NCBI GenBank assembly: GCA_022496185.1
Contig: WTXG01000157.1
Coordinates: forward strand, 21,486-85,485
Direction of reading: 5' to 3'
DNA from: Multifurca ochricompacta
Taxonomy: Eukaryota; Basidiomycota; Agaricomycetes; Russulales; Russulaceae
Length of the DNA stretch: 64,000 nucleotides
The translations under genes were made by a program, and so were the position numbers. Below the pieces are notes generated by a model that did no database searches, was not told the DNA's origin, and worked only from the letters and a program-made list of their open reading frames with translations. Positions within the stretch are counted from its first letter, which is position 1. Every line of letters begins with the position of its first letter. Positions 20,049-31,810 of this stretch are shown here, piece by piece.

Positions 20049-21498
20049 TAGTGAATAGCAGGGGTAACCCCCAGGTATCTTCATTGGTACCCATACCCAT
20101 ACCCGTACCCATCGCTATGGGTATGGGTAACCCACAGGTTACCCGCGGGTCACCTGCAGGTTGCCTGTGTTAAACACATGCAAGTTCTTTACTTGCATCG
20201 CGCATTTCGGATATCCGGCCCAGGACATCCCGGACCAAGGAGATACACAACGCGTTCATTTATGGCTGCTTAAGATCCCTCAATGACTCTTGTTTTATGC
20301 TCAGAAGATTAAGATAATTCATTATTCCATTTTTATTTTATTATGCTGGTCTCAATTTTATACAAGCACAACTAAAATCCACCCCAATATACAGAGATGA
20401 TTAGATAGGATGTAATAGAACATTGAATGAAAAGCCTGTCAGATAACCACACAGAATGCAAAAATAATTGACAAATGCATAGTGATTGGCAGGGGTAACC
20501 CCTGGATATTTGTTTTGATACCCAGGTTACCCATAAAATGAAACACGTGCAAGTTCTTTACTTGCATTGCACATTTCGGACACTCAGCCCGGTCCATCCT
20601 GGTCAAGGAGATACGCACTTGGGTACAACGCATTCATCTGTAGCTACTCAGGATCCCTCAATAATTGCTGATTTATGTTCAGAAGATTAAGTTTATTCTT
20701 TATTTACATTATTATTTTATTTCATTTTGTGGAACAGGCATGGCGCAGGCTTGTACTTTAGATGTACTATATCAGCTACTAGATTAAATGAACGTGTTAT
20801 CTCATTATCTCGTTTAATGATGTGATTTGATCATATGTCAGATCTTAGATGTATATTCTATGGATCTAATTAATTTGTGAACGTGTTTCTGTTGTGTTAT
20901 CTATGCATGATCACAATCTTGTCAGACCAATGGAAAATCAAAGCTGTGATTGTTAAGTCAACCTTCCTTAATAGGAAGGAGATCAGACCAATATGCTGGT
21001 CCATGCGATGCAATGTAGTCACTGCTCTATGCAGCCTGTAGATACATGCGGGCCTTGTTTCAGTAAACTAATTTGATAATTAGATTATAGAATAGTCTAA
21101 AGTAGTCTAGAGTGTATTTTAGATAGTGCCAGACCAGCAGAATTGATCGCGCGTTAATAAAACAGTTGCATCATGATTTTTAAGAGAGTGGATCACTGAT
21201 AACACTTTTATTTTACATCGCACTGTTGATCTGCTTTGATATTTCATAGGATAACACTAGAATATATTTACAGAAACCCTGTAGCATACATCAAATTAAA
21301 TCTTATCATTTGTTTGCTACAAATGTATTTTATCATTACATTTCTGCTGATCTTGTCAATGACTGATGACCACTTATACCGCCAAACCCGCTGCGCAGGT
21401 ACAGGTTTCTGGCGGGTTGGGAGTTGTATACCCATACCTGTACCCGTCAAAACCCACGCACTTACCCACATGGGTATGAAAACCCTTGCTGATCCCTA
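20049..21498. mobile_element. Non-autonomous hAT-type element (family hAT-iii), TSD GTTACCCA
   Basis: 1450 bp with imperfect terminal inverted repeats (TAGTGAATAGCAGGGGT and, inverted, TAGGGATCAGCAAGGGT) and an exact 8-bp duplication GTTACCCA at 20041-20048 and 21499-21506, the hallmark of hAT transposition. The interior has repeated subunits, each starting like TAGTGATTGGCAGGGG (20480) and containing the small palindrome TGCAAG-TTCTTTA-CTTGCA. No transposase frame was found. A second, 5'-truncated copy is at 54097-55372. Confidence 0.85.
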
Positions 21499-21575
21499 GT
21501 TACCCATGGTGAACACTAGTCACAACAGAGGTGGTATTTTTGAGGATTAACAAAGCATGTCATGCTAGCAGGGAA

Positions 21576-22073
21576 TGTGACAGAATTCTCCCTGCGACGT
21601 TACTAATGACTTGACATTGTGTTTCACCGGTGTTTTGGCTTACTGAGGGCCTAACCCCTCCTAATTCTCCTTAGTTCTAGCTCATTCTACTGCACAACTA
21701 TTTAGATACTATGTCATAGTCCTAGAACCTTCTATTTACTATGACATAGCTAGTTCTACATGTATTTAAAGACCTACTAGAGTAGAGAGACAGACTAAGT
21801 CTGTTCTCCTTGTATTCAATCAGAGGTGCTTCGGAATCCTTGAATCCTTTCAGTTAGAGCCCCACTTGAACTCTCCAAGATGTGACTTGGAGAGCCTTCA
21901 TCATCTTGAACTTGTTGCAGGACTGAGTGTCTCTGCCGTCGACTTCGATTCTCACATGCGTGCCCTTTGACTTCGTTGTGGGCTTGAACTGAATTTGCTC
22001 TTGCTGTGACCTTGAATCTTGTCTTGTCTTGCTCCCGTCCGACCCCGACACAGTTCCGCACCTAACTGTGACA
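21576..22073 (+). repeat. Solo gypsy LTR related to E1, TSD GGGAA
   Basis: 498 bp from TGTGACAGAA to TAACTGTGACA, flanked by GGGAA at 21571-21575 and 22074-22078. A TATTTAAAG box is followed by AGACTAAGTCTGTTCT, resembling the self-primer segment of the E1 LTR. Confidence 0.9.
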
Positions 22074-22479
22074 GGGAATGATGGAGGGAATAGACTATAG
22101 ATAGGGGTACTGGTGTTAGTCCAGTACAGCAAGCTGAATTTGCCAGTATGGTTGGCAATAGCATGGAAATTGACCTAAGAGCAGAGTGAGCATGAGTAAG
22201 AGTAAAAGCAATTGTTAAATTCACTTTTGTGAGAACTAAGTCAAAGCAGACAAGTGGATTGATGGGATCAAAACTGGATGATTGATTTAAGACAAACTAC
22301 TAGGGCTTTTATACAATTTAACTATAGGAGTAAATATAGGGGAGATAGCACAGTAAAGTCAAAACTGGAGGCCAAAGATCTGGCCAGAGAATCATACAAT
22401 GTAAACTACAAGTCAATCAGAATCAAATGCAAGGCAAGGAATGCAAGAAAGAGGGGCATGCAAAAGAAGCAGATCTGTA
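22074..22479. other. Intervening sequence, nothing recognised
   Basis: AT-rich sequence between a solo LTR and a hAT MITE. No frame, RNA gene or repeat could be supported. Confidence 0.5.
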
Positions 22480-22981
22480 TAGTGATGTGCCTGGCCCGGC
22501 TCAAAGCCGGAAGCCGGGCCAAGCCGGGCCTGTTTGGGCCGGGCCAAGCCAGGCCGTTGTGACGGCCCAGCAAGGGCTTTGGCCCGGCTCAGAGAAGCTA
22601 AAAGCCAAAGCCGCCGGCTCAGGCCGCGGCTTTCAACAGCACATACAAGTGCAATAGCAATCGTCAAAATCAGTAGAAATCTGATCACAAAGTGGTTGAT
22701 TTGGGTCACGTGATCATGTTTATTGCGGCATTTCAAACTTTTTCTTCGATATAACTTTGCAATACGTAACACACTAAGTCATATTTGGATTAGCTGAACT
22801 ATAACTACTAGTTATATGTCATAAAATTTTCTCTACCAAAAGCCGCGGCTTGGGCCAAGCCGGGCCAGGGCCAAGCCGTCTGTGACGGCTTTGGCTCGGC
22901 CCAGACTTTAGGAAAGCCGGAGCCGCCTCAGGCCAAGCCAAAGCCGCGGCTTTTGGGCCAAGCCGGGCCGGAACATCACTA
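22480..22981 (+). mobile_element. GC-rich hAT MITE (family hAT-i), TSD GATCTGTA
   Basis: 502 bp with ends TAGTGATGT and ACATCACTA and the exact 8-bp duplication GATCTGTA at 22472-22479 and 22982-22989. Both arms are dense in GGCC/GGCTT words (GGGCCAAGCCGGGCC), separated by an AT-rich core, so the single strand should fold strongly. Relatives are at 32250-32538 (truncated), 57816-59015 (with TSD) and 59400-59437 (end only). No coding frame is credible. Confidence 0.92.
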
Positions 22982-22989
22982 GATCTGTA

Positions 22990-23230
22990 ATGTATAACTG
23001 TGTGGGTTTTAGTTGCACTTGTATAAAATGAGACCAGAATAAAATGAAAATGGAAATATAAAATGCATCAACTCTTCTGAACATAAAACCATAATTTTGC
23101 AGTAATCTTGAGTAGCCGAATGAACACAGCAATAATCTTGTGTCCAAGTGTGATCTTGACACTCCTAAGATCCTTCTCCTCTGGCCGGGCCGGTCTGTCC
23201 GGAATGCGCAATGCAGCAAATGATCCCTGG
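22990..23230 (-). repeat. Diverged subunit of the hAT-iii interior
   Basis: Read on the minus strand, this resembles the subunits of 20160-20380 and 54400-54600: GCGCATTCCGGAC, a central TTATGTTCAGAAGA, and TTTTATACAAG followed by CAACTAAAA. It is a decayed solitary copy. Confidence 0.5.
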
Positions 23231-23373
23231 GAAAACGGTGTCAGTTGCCAGGTAAGTAAGGGGGGGCATGGAAAACATGAGAATGAATCATAAAATTGAA
23301 GAATTGAATGAATTTCATTTTAATTGAAATAATGAACACAGATAAAGCAACCAAAATCAAATTCATGTCCTAT

Positions 23374-25361
23374 TCAGAACCTAAATCCGCCAGTGAGGTT
23401 CATAACATTCCCAGGATCGATCACCCGCCTTAGTCTCCGTAGCCTATCCACGTTATTTCCGTACATGGCCTCCAGCGGGGTGTCGAATAATGCGTAGTTC
23501 GGATATACCACCGCATTAGTCACATTCTGACCTTCCCTCAGGGCTGCCGCATGCAGATTGTCTGCCGCCTGCCGTAATGAGCCCACCATGACCTGGTCCA
23601 AAGAGGAATTAGACCACTTTAATCCTATCCCGGATGGGAAGTAGATTTGTGAACGATTGGGCGGGTAGGCGGATGGGGTGCCATGGCTAAGCAGGCCACT
23701 GGTGAAATAATCAATCGCAACTAATACCTGTACTTCCGGGTCAAGTTGAGTTAGCCGACGGCCCCAAAACTAGTACAGAATTAGTTATCACGTATAAAAA
23801 ACGTTGGAAGATAGTCGTACAATAACTTCATCAACTGAGTCATTGATAAAGGAGGTCGAATACTCTGTGGGTCCGAATCCACATGCGATGCCACTTAAAT
23901 GAGTGCCAAATGAGAACCGAATTCGATATACCAAGTCCTAAACATCGCTCACCGCACGTCGGGAGAAATGGTTGTGGAAGCTTGGCTCTTAACAAGATCC
24001 GAGAACGACCTCGTGGACAAGTCCCTTTGAACTGGGATGTTGATAAAATCATCGAAAATTCCTGGCGGAGGCACGGGGCCGTCGTAGAATACCGAGGTCG
24101 TCGTAAGAACCTATAGAGTGCACGAACATTCAATCCTAGCCGCCGCCACAAGTGATGATGTCTGGACGCACATCTCCAGAAGTGTAAATAAACGTGGGGA
24201 TGGCAACAGCCTTCGGATCTGTCACGGTTGTAAACTTTGCGACAGCATTTTTGGACGCTTCTAACTGATCCGCTCCCCACGTAACGATACCGCCCTAAAT
24301 TCGACAGCGCGTGAAAACCCATACCACCAAAGTAGTAAAAGAGAACTAACCCAGACTTCCCCTTGTGGAAACGACTTGAGCGTGAATTTGGTCACAATTC
24401 CCTGGAGAACGACAATGACGTAAACCTCGTATTGGTTTAGATTTCATATTGGCTTACAAAGTTGTTGCCACCACCCTAGAGATTGAGAAAGTCAGACTAA
24501 CAAACTAGCAACATGACTGCCTTCGCTTACCCTCAGACCGAACCACAGATCCTCATCGTCTGCTGTCACCTTTTTAAATGTCCCATTCGGCAACACAAGG
24601 TCGTAAGACACCACATTGTCAATTCCAAGTCCATATTGGCTGGCTATGAAAGAGTATCCTGTATAACCACGCATCATATGAGCCACCCTTCCTATGGATG
24701 CGGGCAATTTTTACATACCACCACCAAGTAATAATCCACCAACGCCAACACCAGGTACGCGTCCACCGGCCACAGTCAAATTAAATGCGGATAGTTGCTG
24801 ATAGACGTTGTCCCACGTCAGGCCAGACCCGAGATCAACCGTGCAGGCGTCGGCATTGACATTGACGGCGTTGAAACGTGTCATGGCGATCTGAACGCCA
24901 GGAGTGGATGAGAAACCAGGGTTACCATTATGTCCACCACTCTTGACCGCAAATGGCGTGCGCGTTCGTCCAATGATTTTCAACTGTGACGTCGGTCAAC
25001 ATCGTGTGGTAAAGATATTTCGACAATAATTCGACGCACGATCACGCTCACGTCCTCCACCGAATCAGGTTCAACGGAACATGTAGAAGCTTGGGTGGCC
25101 GAAAAGAACTGGTGTCGGTTGTCGGAAGTATATTGAGGTGCGGCTTTTTCCGCAGGTGCATGTCAGAGTGTGAAGGTGTCGTTGACGACATGGTAGACAC
25201 TTACAAGGGGGGAAGACTTGTGACGCGTTCGACACTGCTGAGGCAATTTGGCTGCAGACAGCTTGGAAGTTTCCGGGGCTCGAGTCTTTCATTGAGAGTC
25301 CAGGAAGGCCATTGACGAGCGGTGTACTCAAGAGAACGAAAGTAAATGGGGTCCAAAACAT
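23374..25361 (-). CDS. Secreted FAD-linked oxidoreductase (berberine-bridge-like, AA7-type)
   Basis: Ten exons, all phases consistent, give 488 aa: 25361-25205, 25143-25040, 24983-24719, 24658-24531, 24475-24458, 24401-24351, 24294-24172, 24110-23953, 23893-23827, 23769-23374. An N-terminal signal peptide (MFWTPFTFVLLSTPLVNG) is followed by the FAD_binding_4 domain with KSGGHNGNPGFSSTPGV, whose His is the usual covalent flavin site, and GVGVGGLLLGGG. The C-terminal berberine-bridge segment includes YPNYALFDTPLEAMYGNN and RLRRVIDPGNVMNLTGGF. Such enzymes oxidise sugars, alcohols or secondary metabolites with oxygen; the substrate cannot be read here. Exon 5 is an 18-nt microexon coding GGGNNF. 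The intron 9 donor GTTATT is weak. The gene looks intact and is the first cellular gene after the left transposon block. Confidence 0.9.
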
Positions 25362-27175
25362 GGTGTTCAAGTCGCTGCTGGGTGCAGTTGCATGTCTGTG
25401 CTGGCATTGTCTCTTGTTGTTATTGATGAACACATCTTAAAAGGGTTTTAGGTAGTGGATAAGTTCAGTTTATGTGATTTGTTTTATTTGAATTCAGTTT
25501 ATGTGATCAAAACTATTTATTTATTTAGGTAGCGTGAAGTGAACGCATACAAAGTAACGACCTTTTATACTACAAATTAGCATGAAAAATACAAAGTAAG
25601 TTTTCCTATTTACTTGTCAAGATACTAAGGACACGCAATGTGGAATTGTCTCTGAATCAAATCAGTTAATTGATTTATCTTATTAGGCACAATCTTAAGA
25701 TCGACCCGGGAGTCTGGCTGTCTGGTCGCTACCGGCCCGTCTCAGCTGCTAATCTCAAGGCAAGGAGAGCAAGGACAGTCTGGTCCTTGAAAGTCATTTG
25801 CTGGATTGAGCTTGGTGAGATGACGACTAACCCTGCAATAGTATCCGGATGCCAGCGCTGACTGACACAATCCCGCTATGGCACGCATAGCAAACAAGGG
25901 CCATCATAACGAAGTAAAGAGGCGGAGGCGATTGAGACCGGACATTGAGATTCAATTCAAGTTTTGGCGCTTACCCTCAACTAACTAATTCAATTTATTC
26001 TAGTTCCAGGACTGACTCCCTCCCTCCCTTTTTCCGAGTTATGGGTTCCCAAGGACGGGCGCCTTTCCATAGATTTGCCCTTAGACTATGTCAGCGGACT
26101 TAGCACCCCGGGACTCCGAGAGTAAACGTGATGATGGTGACGATGACTTTGAGCTCCCCAGTTCCTCGCCAGCTCTCCAACCTCTTGCACCTATTGACAT
26201 ATCCTGACTCCAGATCTAAATCGCATGCCAGACCAATGTGGCCAGGGAAGGACAACAGCAGCAAGCGAACACGATGGCGGCAGACAAACAAAGTCACAAA
26301 GTCACAAGGTCATAAAGTCACAATCCGAACCACCACTGCGGAGAAGTGTAAACCCTCAACGTGGCCATACTGAATGGGAATGGGAAAGAAAAGCGGTCTG
26401 TGGAACGTGTAGTGGGGGATAGAAAGAACGATAGAAAGTGAAAGTCAAACTGTGCCTGTGTCCCTGATCTCCAGGGTTGGGCTTCCCCGGTCACGGTCAA
26501 TAGCTTTTTTATCCCCGTGAATGGTCAAATGCGTCCCGAACTTCTGTACTACCTCCAATCACAATCAAATCCTCTCTTTTTCGAACAATTGAATAGGTAG
26601 TTCTTTGAAGTCTAACGGTACTTCTTCTCAGACACTCGCCGCCAACTGCCTTCTTTCAGGTCATTGTGAGCCCAATTCATCATTCTACACCGGCCGGCTG
26701 CACTCCCAAGTTTAAGGTGGCTGTCAGATGCTCCGAGTTTTACATAACATCTATTACAATGGCGCCGAAGTCTGTGGTGCCGAAGTCTTCAGTTTGATCA
26801 TTTTATAGGCAGACACACTGACGTATTCAGGTTGGTGGTGGGGGTGGCACCCGTAACGCCTCGTCCAGCTGTTCCTGTCCCTGACATCACAGTTCTAGGC
26901 CACCATCACACCTCAGTTGGCGGGTCGATCTCGCCTCCGAGTCCCCTCCTCCAGGTTCATTGACCTATCTCGATCAAAAGATCGAAACGGGGTGTTTTAA
27001 CAAGTCGGTCAGATAATATTACACCCAATTCTGCGACGCAGTTGATGAGACACCATACCATGACGCCTATTGCAACATCGATTTAAACTTGGCCTGCACT
27101 TAGAAGGAAGCGAGGAAGAGCACGCAAAACTCCTGTTATCTGGCACCCGCAAATGTGACTTTAGGGTGACCATTT
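25362..27175. other. Intergenic, no gene seen
   Basis: Short open frames here show no family resemblance and no splice-supported extension. A small tandem of AAGTCACA-like units lies near 26289-26325. I see no tRNA or rRNA. Confidence 0.5.
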
Positions 27176-27584
27176 TGTTGAGCCGGTAACGGATCAGAGT
27201 TGGCCGGACCGGATCAGAGGTGACCGGAGTTGCCGGTGCAAGACGGAGTTAAGTGGACATTGTAATATACCTACTGACATTCACTCGTTTACTATGATTA
27301 CTTATGATTAAAGATACAATCCTTTATGACCATAGCACAGCACACTCTTTACAGTATTTAAGGACATTATTTCTGTAGTGTACACTTCAGTTTTGACCAT
27401 TCACAACTGAAGTGAGTATTTACTTAGATTATCTTTACCACGCGTATAGCTAACATTACTCGCGTAGTTATCTTGCTACCCGTTTAGGTAAAGACTAATT
27501 AATATACAGTTTTGACCATTCACAACTGAATTATCTTGCTACCCGTTTAGGTAGCGCTTATCTAACCTCAGCTGCGTTTCCACA
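27176..27584 (+). repeat. Solo copia-type LTR (third family), intron plus spliced repeat, TSD CATTT
   Basis: 409 bp from TGTTGAGCC to TTTCCACA, flanked by CATTT at 27171-27175 and 27585-27589. After a TATTTAAGG box comes a hairpin (ACTTCAGTT...AACTGAAGT). An intron-like segment, 27412-27467 (56 nt, GTGAGT...GCTAAC...GCGTAG), precedes TTATCTTGCTACCCG. A second unit from about 27508 repeats the hairpin joined directly to TTATCTTGCTACCCG. Sequence-wise this is unlike copia-1, yet the architecture is the same. Confidence 0.88.
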
Positions 27585-28467
27585 CATTTTCACACAGTAT
27601 GAAAAGAGAGTATCAGAAGTGAAGGAAAACAATAATATTCATCAAGTTGGGCAACATGCACAAGTCAATCCACTGCCAACGGAGGAGCCCATATATACTT
27701 TTTTTTTCGCGGGAACATAACATTTTATGAAAGTACGACCATGGACATCAGGAAGATTATAAAATGCTAGGATGACTAGAATTACCAGCGCTAGACACCC
27801 TTACCATTCTAGGCAGTTTATGTTGGTTTTGTTATTGGGGTTGGTCACCCGTTACACAAGCTGCTGGTGAAACATACAGTAGAAGTAGAATTAAGATACC
27901 TCTACTAGTACAGTTGCACAATTCCTGCTTCAACAATTTGGCCTTCCATTTCAATTAAAAATTCCAACCTTTTCGTCTTCGGCTATTCTGTCCTTTCCCC
28001 TCACCCTGAATAGGATGACTGCCGAGTATGCCTGACATTGCTAAGGCTGGCATGAACTTCCTTCATTGAACACACGGTAATGTAATCCATTCCTCATTAC
28101 TATATTCCGGTCGTCGTTTTGTGGAGAACGCGATGTCACGATGTCCTGATATCACATGCGCGTCCTGAACCTGTACATTCCATTTCTCTCTCGCTACTGC
28201 TGTACGTACACCTTTCCATTTTCAAAAAGGAAAGCAAAAGAACAAAAGAACAAAAGGCAATAACATTTTGTAACCACCATGCTAAGCAGATGAGTCCTCC
28301 AAAAGTTTCTTCTTTGTCTTGCACACATCAGGTTCTACTTTGATCCGTCCTCCAAACCTCCTTTACAAAATGGGCGAACCTTCCTCGCGCGCGGGTACAT
28401 ATAATAACGTCATGTCATTCGTTGGCCAACCAGTTACACCACCCCCCACCCCCCCTTTCTTTCTTCT
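27585..28467. other. Intergenic, nothing recognised
   Basis: No credible frame or repeat. CT- and C-rich stretches precede the end of the NACHT gene and may belong to its 3' untranslated region. Confidence 0.5.
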
Positions 28468-30718
28468 TCAATTCTTACCCCGCTGATCCAGCAGTTCCGC
28501 GATCTTGTTATGACCATATGCCAACGCCACCTGCGTCGGCGTGCGGTACTGATCGTCCCAATTGGTCTTCTTTAAAGCCCCCAACTGCAACAAAACCTCC
28601 ACAACGCCCAAATGGCCCCTCGCCGCCGCCGCGTGCAGCGGCGAGCCAAACGCACCGCCAACCACGCTTATGTCATCCGGACGTTTCTCCGCCAGGTGTT
28701 CCACCAGACGTGGGAACCCACACAAGGCGGCGTAATACAGTGAGGACGCGGCCGGCGTCTCCGGACTCTCCGTCGGCATCGTCCCCCGCTCAGGGTTATC
28801 GATGTCGTATAACCATATCCACGCTTTGAAGATAGGCAGATCTGGATTGAACAGTCGCTCCAATCCCAATCGGACCTCTTCCCTCTCCGCCACTTTCCCG
28901 TATTGCGTGTGATGCACCCAATGCTCCGCTGCGTAGTTTGCCATCGTGAAGATCTTGACCGACTCCCGATTCAGCGCCACGGGTAACTTCTCGTCAAAGT
29001 GGAGGAGCGAGCTGATGCACGTCAACGCAGAGACAGCGTGCGAGTCCTCGAGGTTGATACGATAACGTGGGATCTTGACCTGGTCGTGGGCTGCTAAGAT
29101 CCGCTCAGAAAACAACCAGTCCGGCACAGTTACGTGCGCGAACTGCACGGTAGGGACGCCGTTGATATTGTCTATGGTCACCAGATTGTGGCATACCGTG
29201 AAGATGTCCGCGTCCGGAGTCTCCGGGTGCCAGATCGCCTCGTATTTCGGTGTCGTTCCCGTATCGTAATCAATCGTGAGGATCTCTGAAAGTTCGTCGA
29301 CCAGAAGCGGGCGGACACTGGCGGCAAGAAATTGAAACATCCGATGAGCGTGTTCCCAGTTCTCGTTTGGGACACGCTGCATCACGCGTGCATAGGTCCC
29401 ATCGAGAGACGGGTCCATCCGTTCGAGAACCCGTTGAACTGTTGCGGGTAGACAGCCAGGTAGAATTTTGATCTGACAGATAATCCATTGCCATCTATTT
29501 TTCAGGGTTAAGTATTTAAATATCTTTAATCTACCAGTCTGATACGACCACTCACGATCCTGCAGCCTTTTCGGAAAGTATCTCCCAAGTGGAGACCCTG
29601 TCTTCGTATCTCCATCTTCGCATCCTACTGTTTTCTTGGATACGCCACTGGATGTATGAAATTATATCGTCCAAGTGTTCTTGGTTTTCATGAAGCGACA
29701 GGCTATGAGAAGCGAGAGGGTGAAGGATATTATGGATGTCTTGTTCTGGAAGACTGGTAGCAAAGATGCGTAGATCTTGGCGTTTCAAGTCAACCAGCTC
29801 GCTGACGACATTCACCACGTCGCGTGGTGATTCTGCGGTGCTTGAGAGTCCTTCATCCAGTGCATCGATTATGAAGTACGTTGTGCCATTCCCGGGGAGT
29901 GTGAGCAGTTCTTTCAAGGACTGTAGGAGTGTGTCGTCGCTGGGCTGCTGTGTGCCATTCCCATGCTGTGTATACAAGCTGTGGAGAACGCTGCGGCGAG
30001 AGTCGGACTGAGCGGCGAGCTGGATCAGGAGGGAGGAGAGCGCGTTGCGGACGCGCCGCTTCGCAGGATCGCGAAAGTCGCAATAGAAATATGCCAAGGA
30101 GGCTGATTCCTGTGCGCTTAATGACCGCAAGACCTCGATAATCGCAGAACTGGTCAAAAGTTGACATTCGACCCTTCAATAACGATTGTAGGCTGTCTGG
30201 TGCTCACTCACGTAAGGATAGTCTTTCCAGCTCCCGCTGCATAAGAAAAGAAAAGAAAGGGACATGAAATGAACAAAGGCGGGAAACACAAACAAATGAT
30301 GACGACACGGGCTTACTTTTACCATGCACCCAAAACAGAGAACCATTGTTTTTCCACGCGTTGAAGGAATCCCCCTTGATTAACCACTGAGAACTTTCGA
30401 CGTAGTGAGCCGTGTGTGCGATCCCGTGATTGGTGGATGGATCTGGAGGGGAGAGCCAGTTCTGATAATTCTTTACTTTTTCACCTGCGAAAAAGATAGC
30501 ACATCAGTTTTCCCAAAAGGAAAACAATGGTTCGGCCTGAGACACCTATACTCACTCAACTCGGGGCTGAGAAGGGGTTCGAAATGAGGAGGGGGTGGAT
30601 CTGTGATTGGATCCTGGGGTACTGGCTGTTGCTGTGGCTCAGACTGGGATTGGGATTGGGGTTGTGGCTCAGATGAAGACATAGCGGGTAGAGGTATTAT
30701 GGAGGAGGGGATGCTCAC
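28468..30718 (-). CDS. NACHT-ankyrin (NLR-like) protein
   Basis: Five exons with consistent phases (30718-30556, 30484-30323, 30236-30212, 30149-29556, 29494-28468) give 656 aa, or 644 if the second Met is used. A short Gln/Pro/Ser-rich N-terminus leads into the fungal pre-NACHT motif NWLSPPDPSTNHGIAHTA and WLIKGDSFNAW. The P-loop AGAGKTIL follows, then Walker B YFIIDALDEG and a NACHT C-terminal part (DGTYARVMQRVP, VDELSEILTI). Two recognisable ankyrin units close the protein (SPLHAAAARGHLGVVEVLL, TPTQVALAYGHNKIAELL). The P-loop is encoded by a 25-nt microexon. Fungal NLRs of this kind act in non-self recognition or cell death; this one lacks a large N-terminal effector domain. The gene appears intact. 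Confidence 0.88.
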
Positions 30719-31528
30719 AAAGGAGATGAGGAGTGATAAGGATCAAAGTACAAGAGATGGGGGAGGGGGGGGGCGCAGAGTTGAAGGAGACGCACTGATC
30801 AGTCGCACGCACGGCCTTGTTTCCAAGTCCGCTAAGACAGATAGTCGCCCAAAGAACTCATATTATTGGGTTTTTGAATATATAGTATGCCAGATATGGT
30901 GCAGATGATAGACGCGCGGGGCGACCCAGGTCAGGAAACCAATACCTTAGCTGTAACAGACAGGTTAAGACCATGGCTGAACGTTTGACTCAGACTCTTT
31001 ACAACCATAGGTTTTCGAAAACGATGGAAGAGGCGAAAATGCTATGTATTGGTATTACAATGGAAATATAGTGAGGACTCAGGGCCTAGGGGATTGATGG
31101 ATGATGGATGCACGAAGCATGAACCTCTTGATAAGATTTCATCACTAAAGACCGGAGTTTCCCGCGCCGTGCTCTCTGGCAGAACCGGCACCAGTTCGCT
31201 TAGCGTTCGTGTATCAAGCAGAGCCAGCGCTCTATCCGTTCATCGATTCATCAATCAATCAATCAACATCAACCAATTCATTACAATTAATTCGGGTAAA
31301 ATAACGTGAAACCATCATCAAGCCACTGCAACTCGAACCTTCATTGACTACTGCGTAGTTAATAAACAAAACGAAATCTACAATCCTCAAAAATTCCGCC
31401 GAAGCGCCAACAATATAAACAAAAAGAATTCTCTTTTGAGCTACATTTGCAAGGTTTCAGAGAAGGAACAAGGCTACAAAAACATTGTCCCCCTTTCGTG
31501 CTATGCGACGCTCTGGCACGTGCTATCG
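30719..31528. other. Upstream region of the NACHT gene, nothing else recognised
   Basis: A G-rich stretch near 30750-30770 and AT-rich sequence. No supported gene. Confidence 0.45.
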
Positions 31529-31810
31529 TCAGAACGGACTCTGGTTCTCTGATCTTTGAGCAATTTCCAAGAATGCGCTACAAACCTCGTCTGACGACTT
31601 TTTAAAGTCGCATACTGCACGATCTGTGCTCAACCCAACCACAGAGCGTGTCAATCGTGCTGAGGGATAATCTGAAGCGACGATGTATTGGTAAGCATGC
31701 GACGACGAATCAATTACTAGCATATCACCCTTTCGAAAGAAAGGACTCCAATTCCTGTTCCGACAATAATCTCGCGCATGGTTGGGGAAGGAATGACTGG
31801 AAGTTGTCAT
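31529..31810 (-). CDS. Small hypothetical protein (93 codons), doubtful
   Basis: A single-exon frame from ATG 31810 to 31529. It is free of low complexity and has a protein-like stretch (FRKGDMLVIDSSSHAYQYIV). I recognise no family. The length is within chance range and no neighbour supports it, so this is only a candidate. Confidence 0.25.
   Translation of the reverse strand: MTTSSHSFPNHARDYCRNRNWSPFFRKGDMLVIDSSSHAYQYIVASDYPSARLTRSVVGLSTDRAVCDFKKSSDEVCSAFLEIAQRSENQSPF

Noticed and set aside
22413..22772. 119-codon minus frame and overlapping plus frame across 22427-22657
   Set aside because: Lies in the GC-rich arm of a MITE with clear ends and target duplication. The composition (Gly/Ala/Arg/Pro) follows from GGCC repeats.
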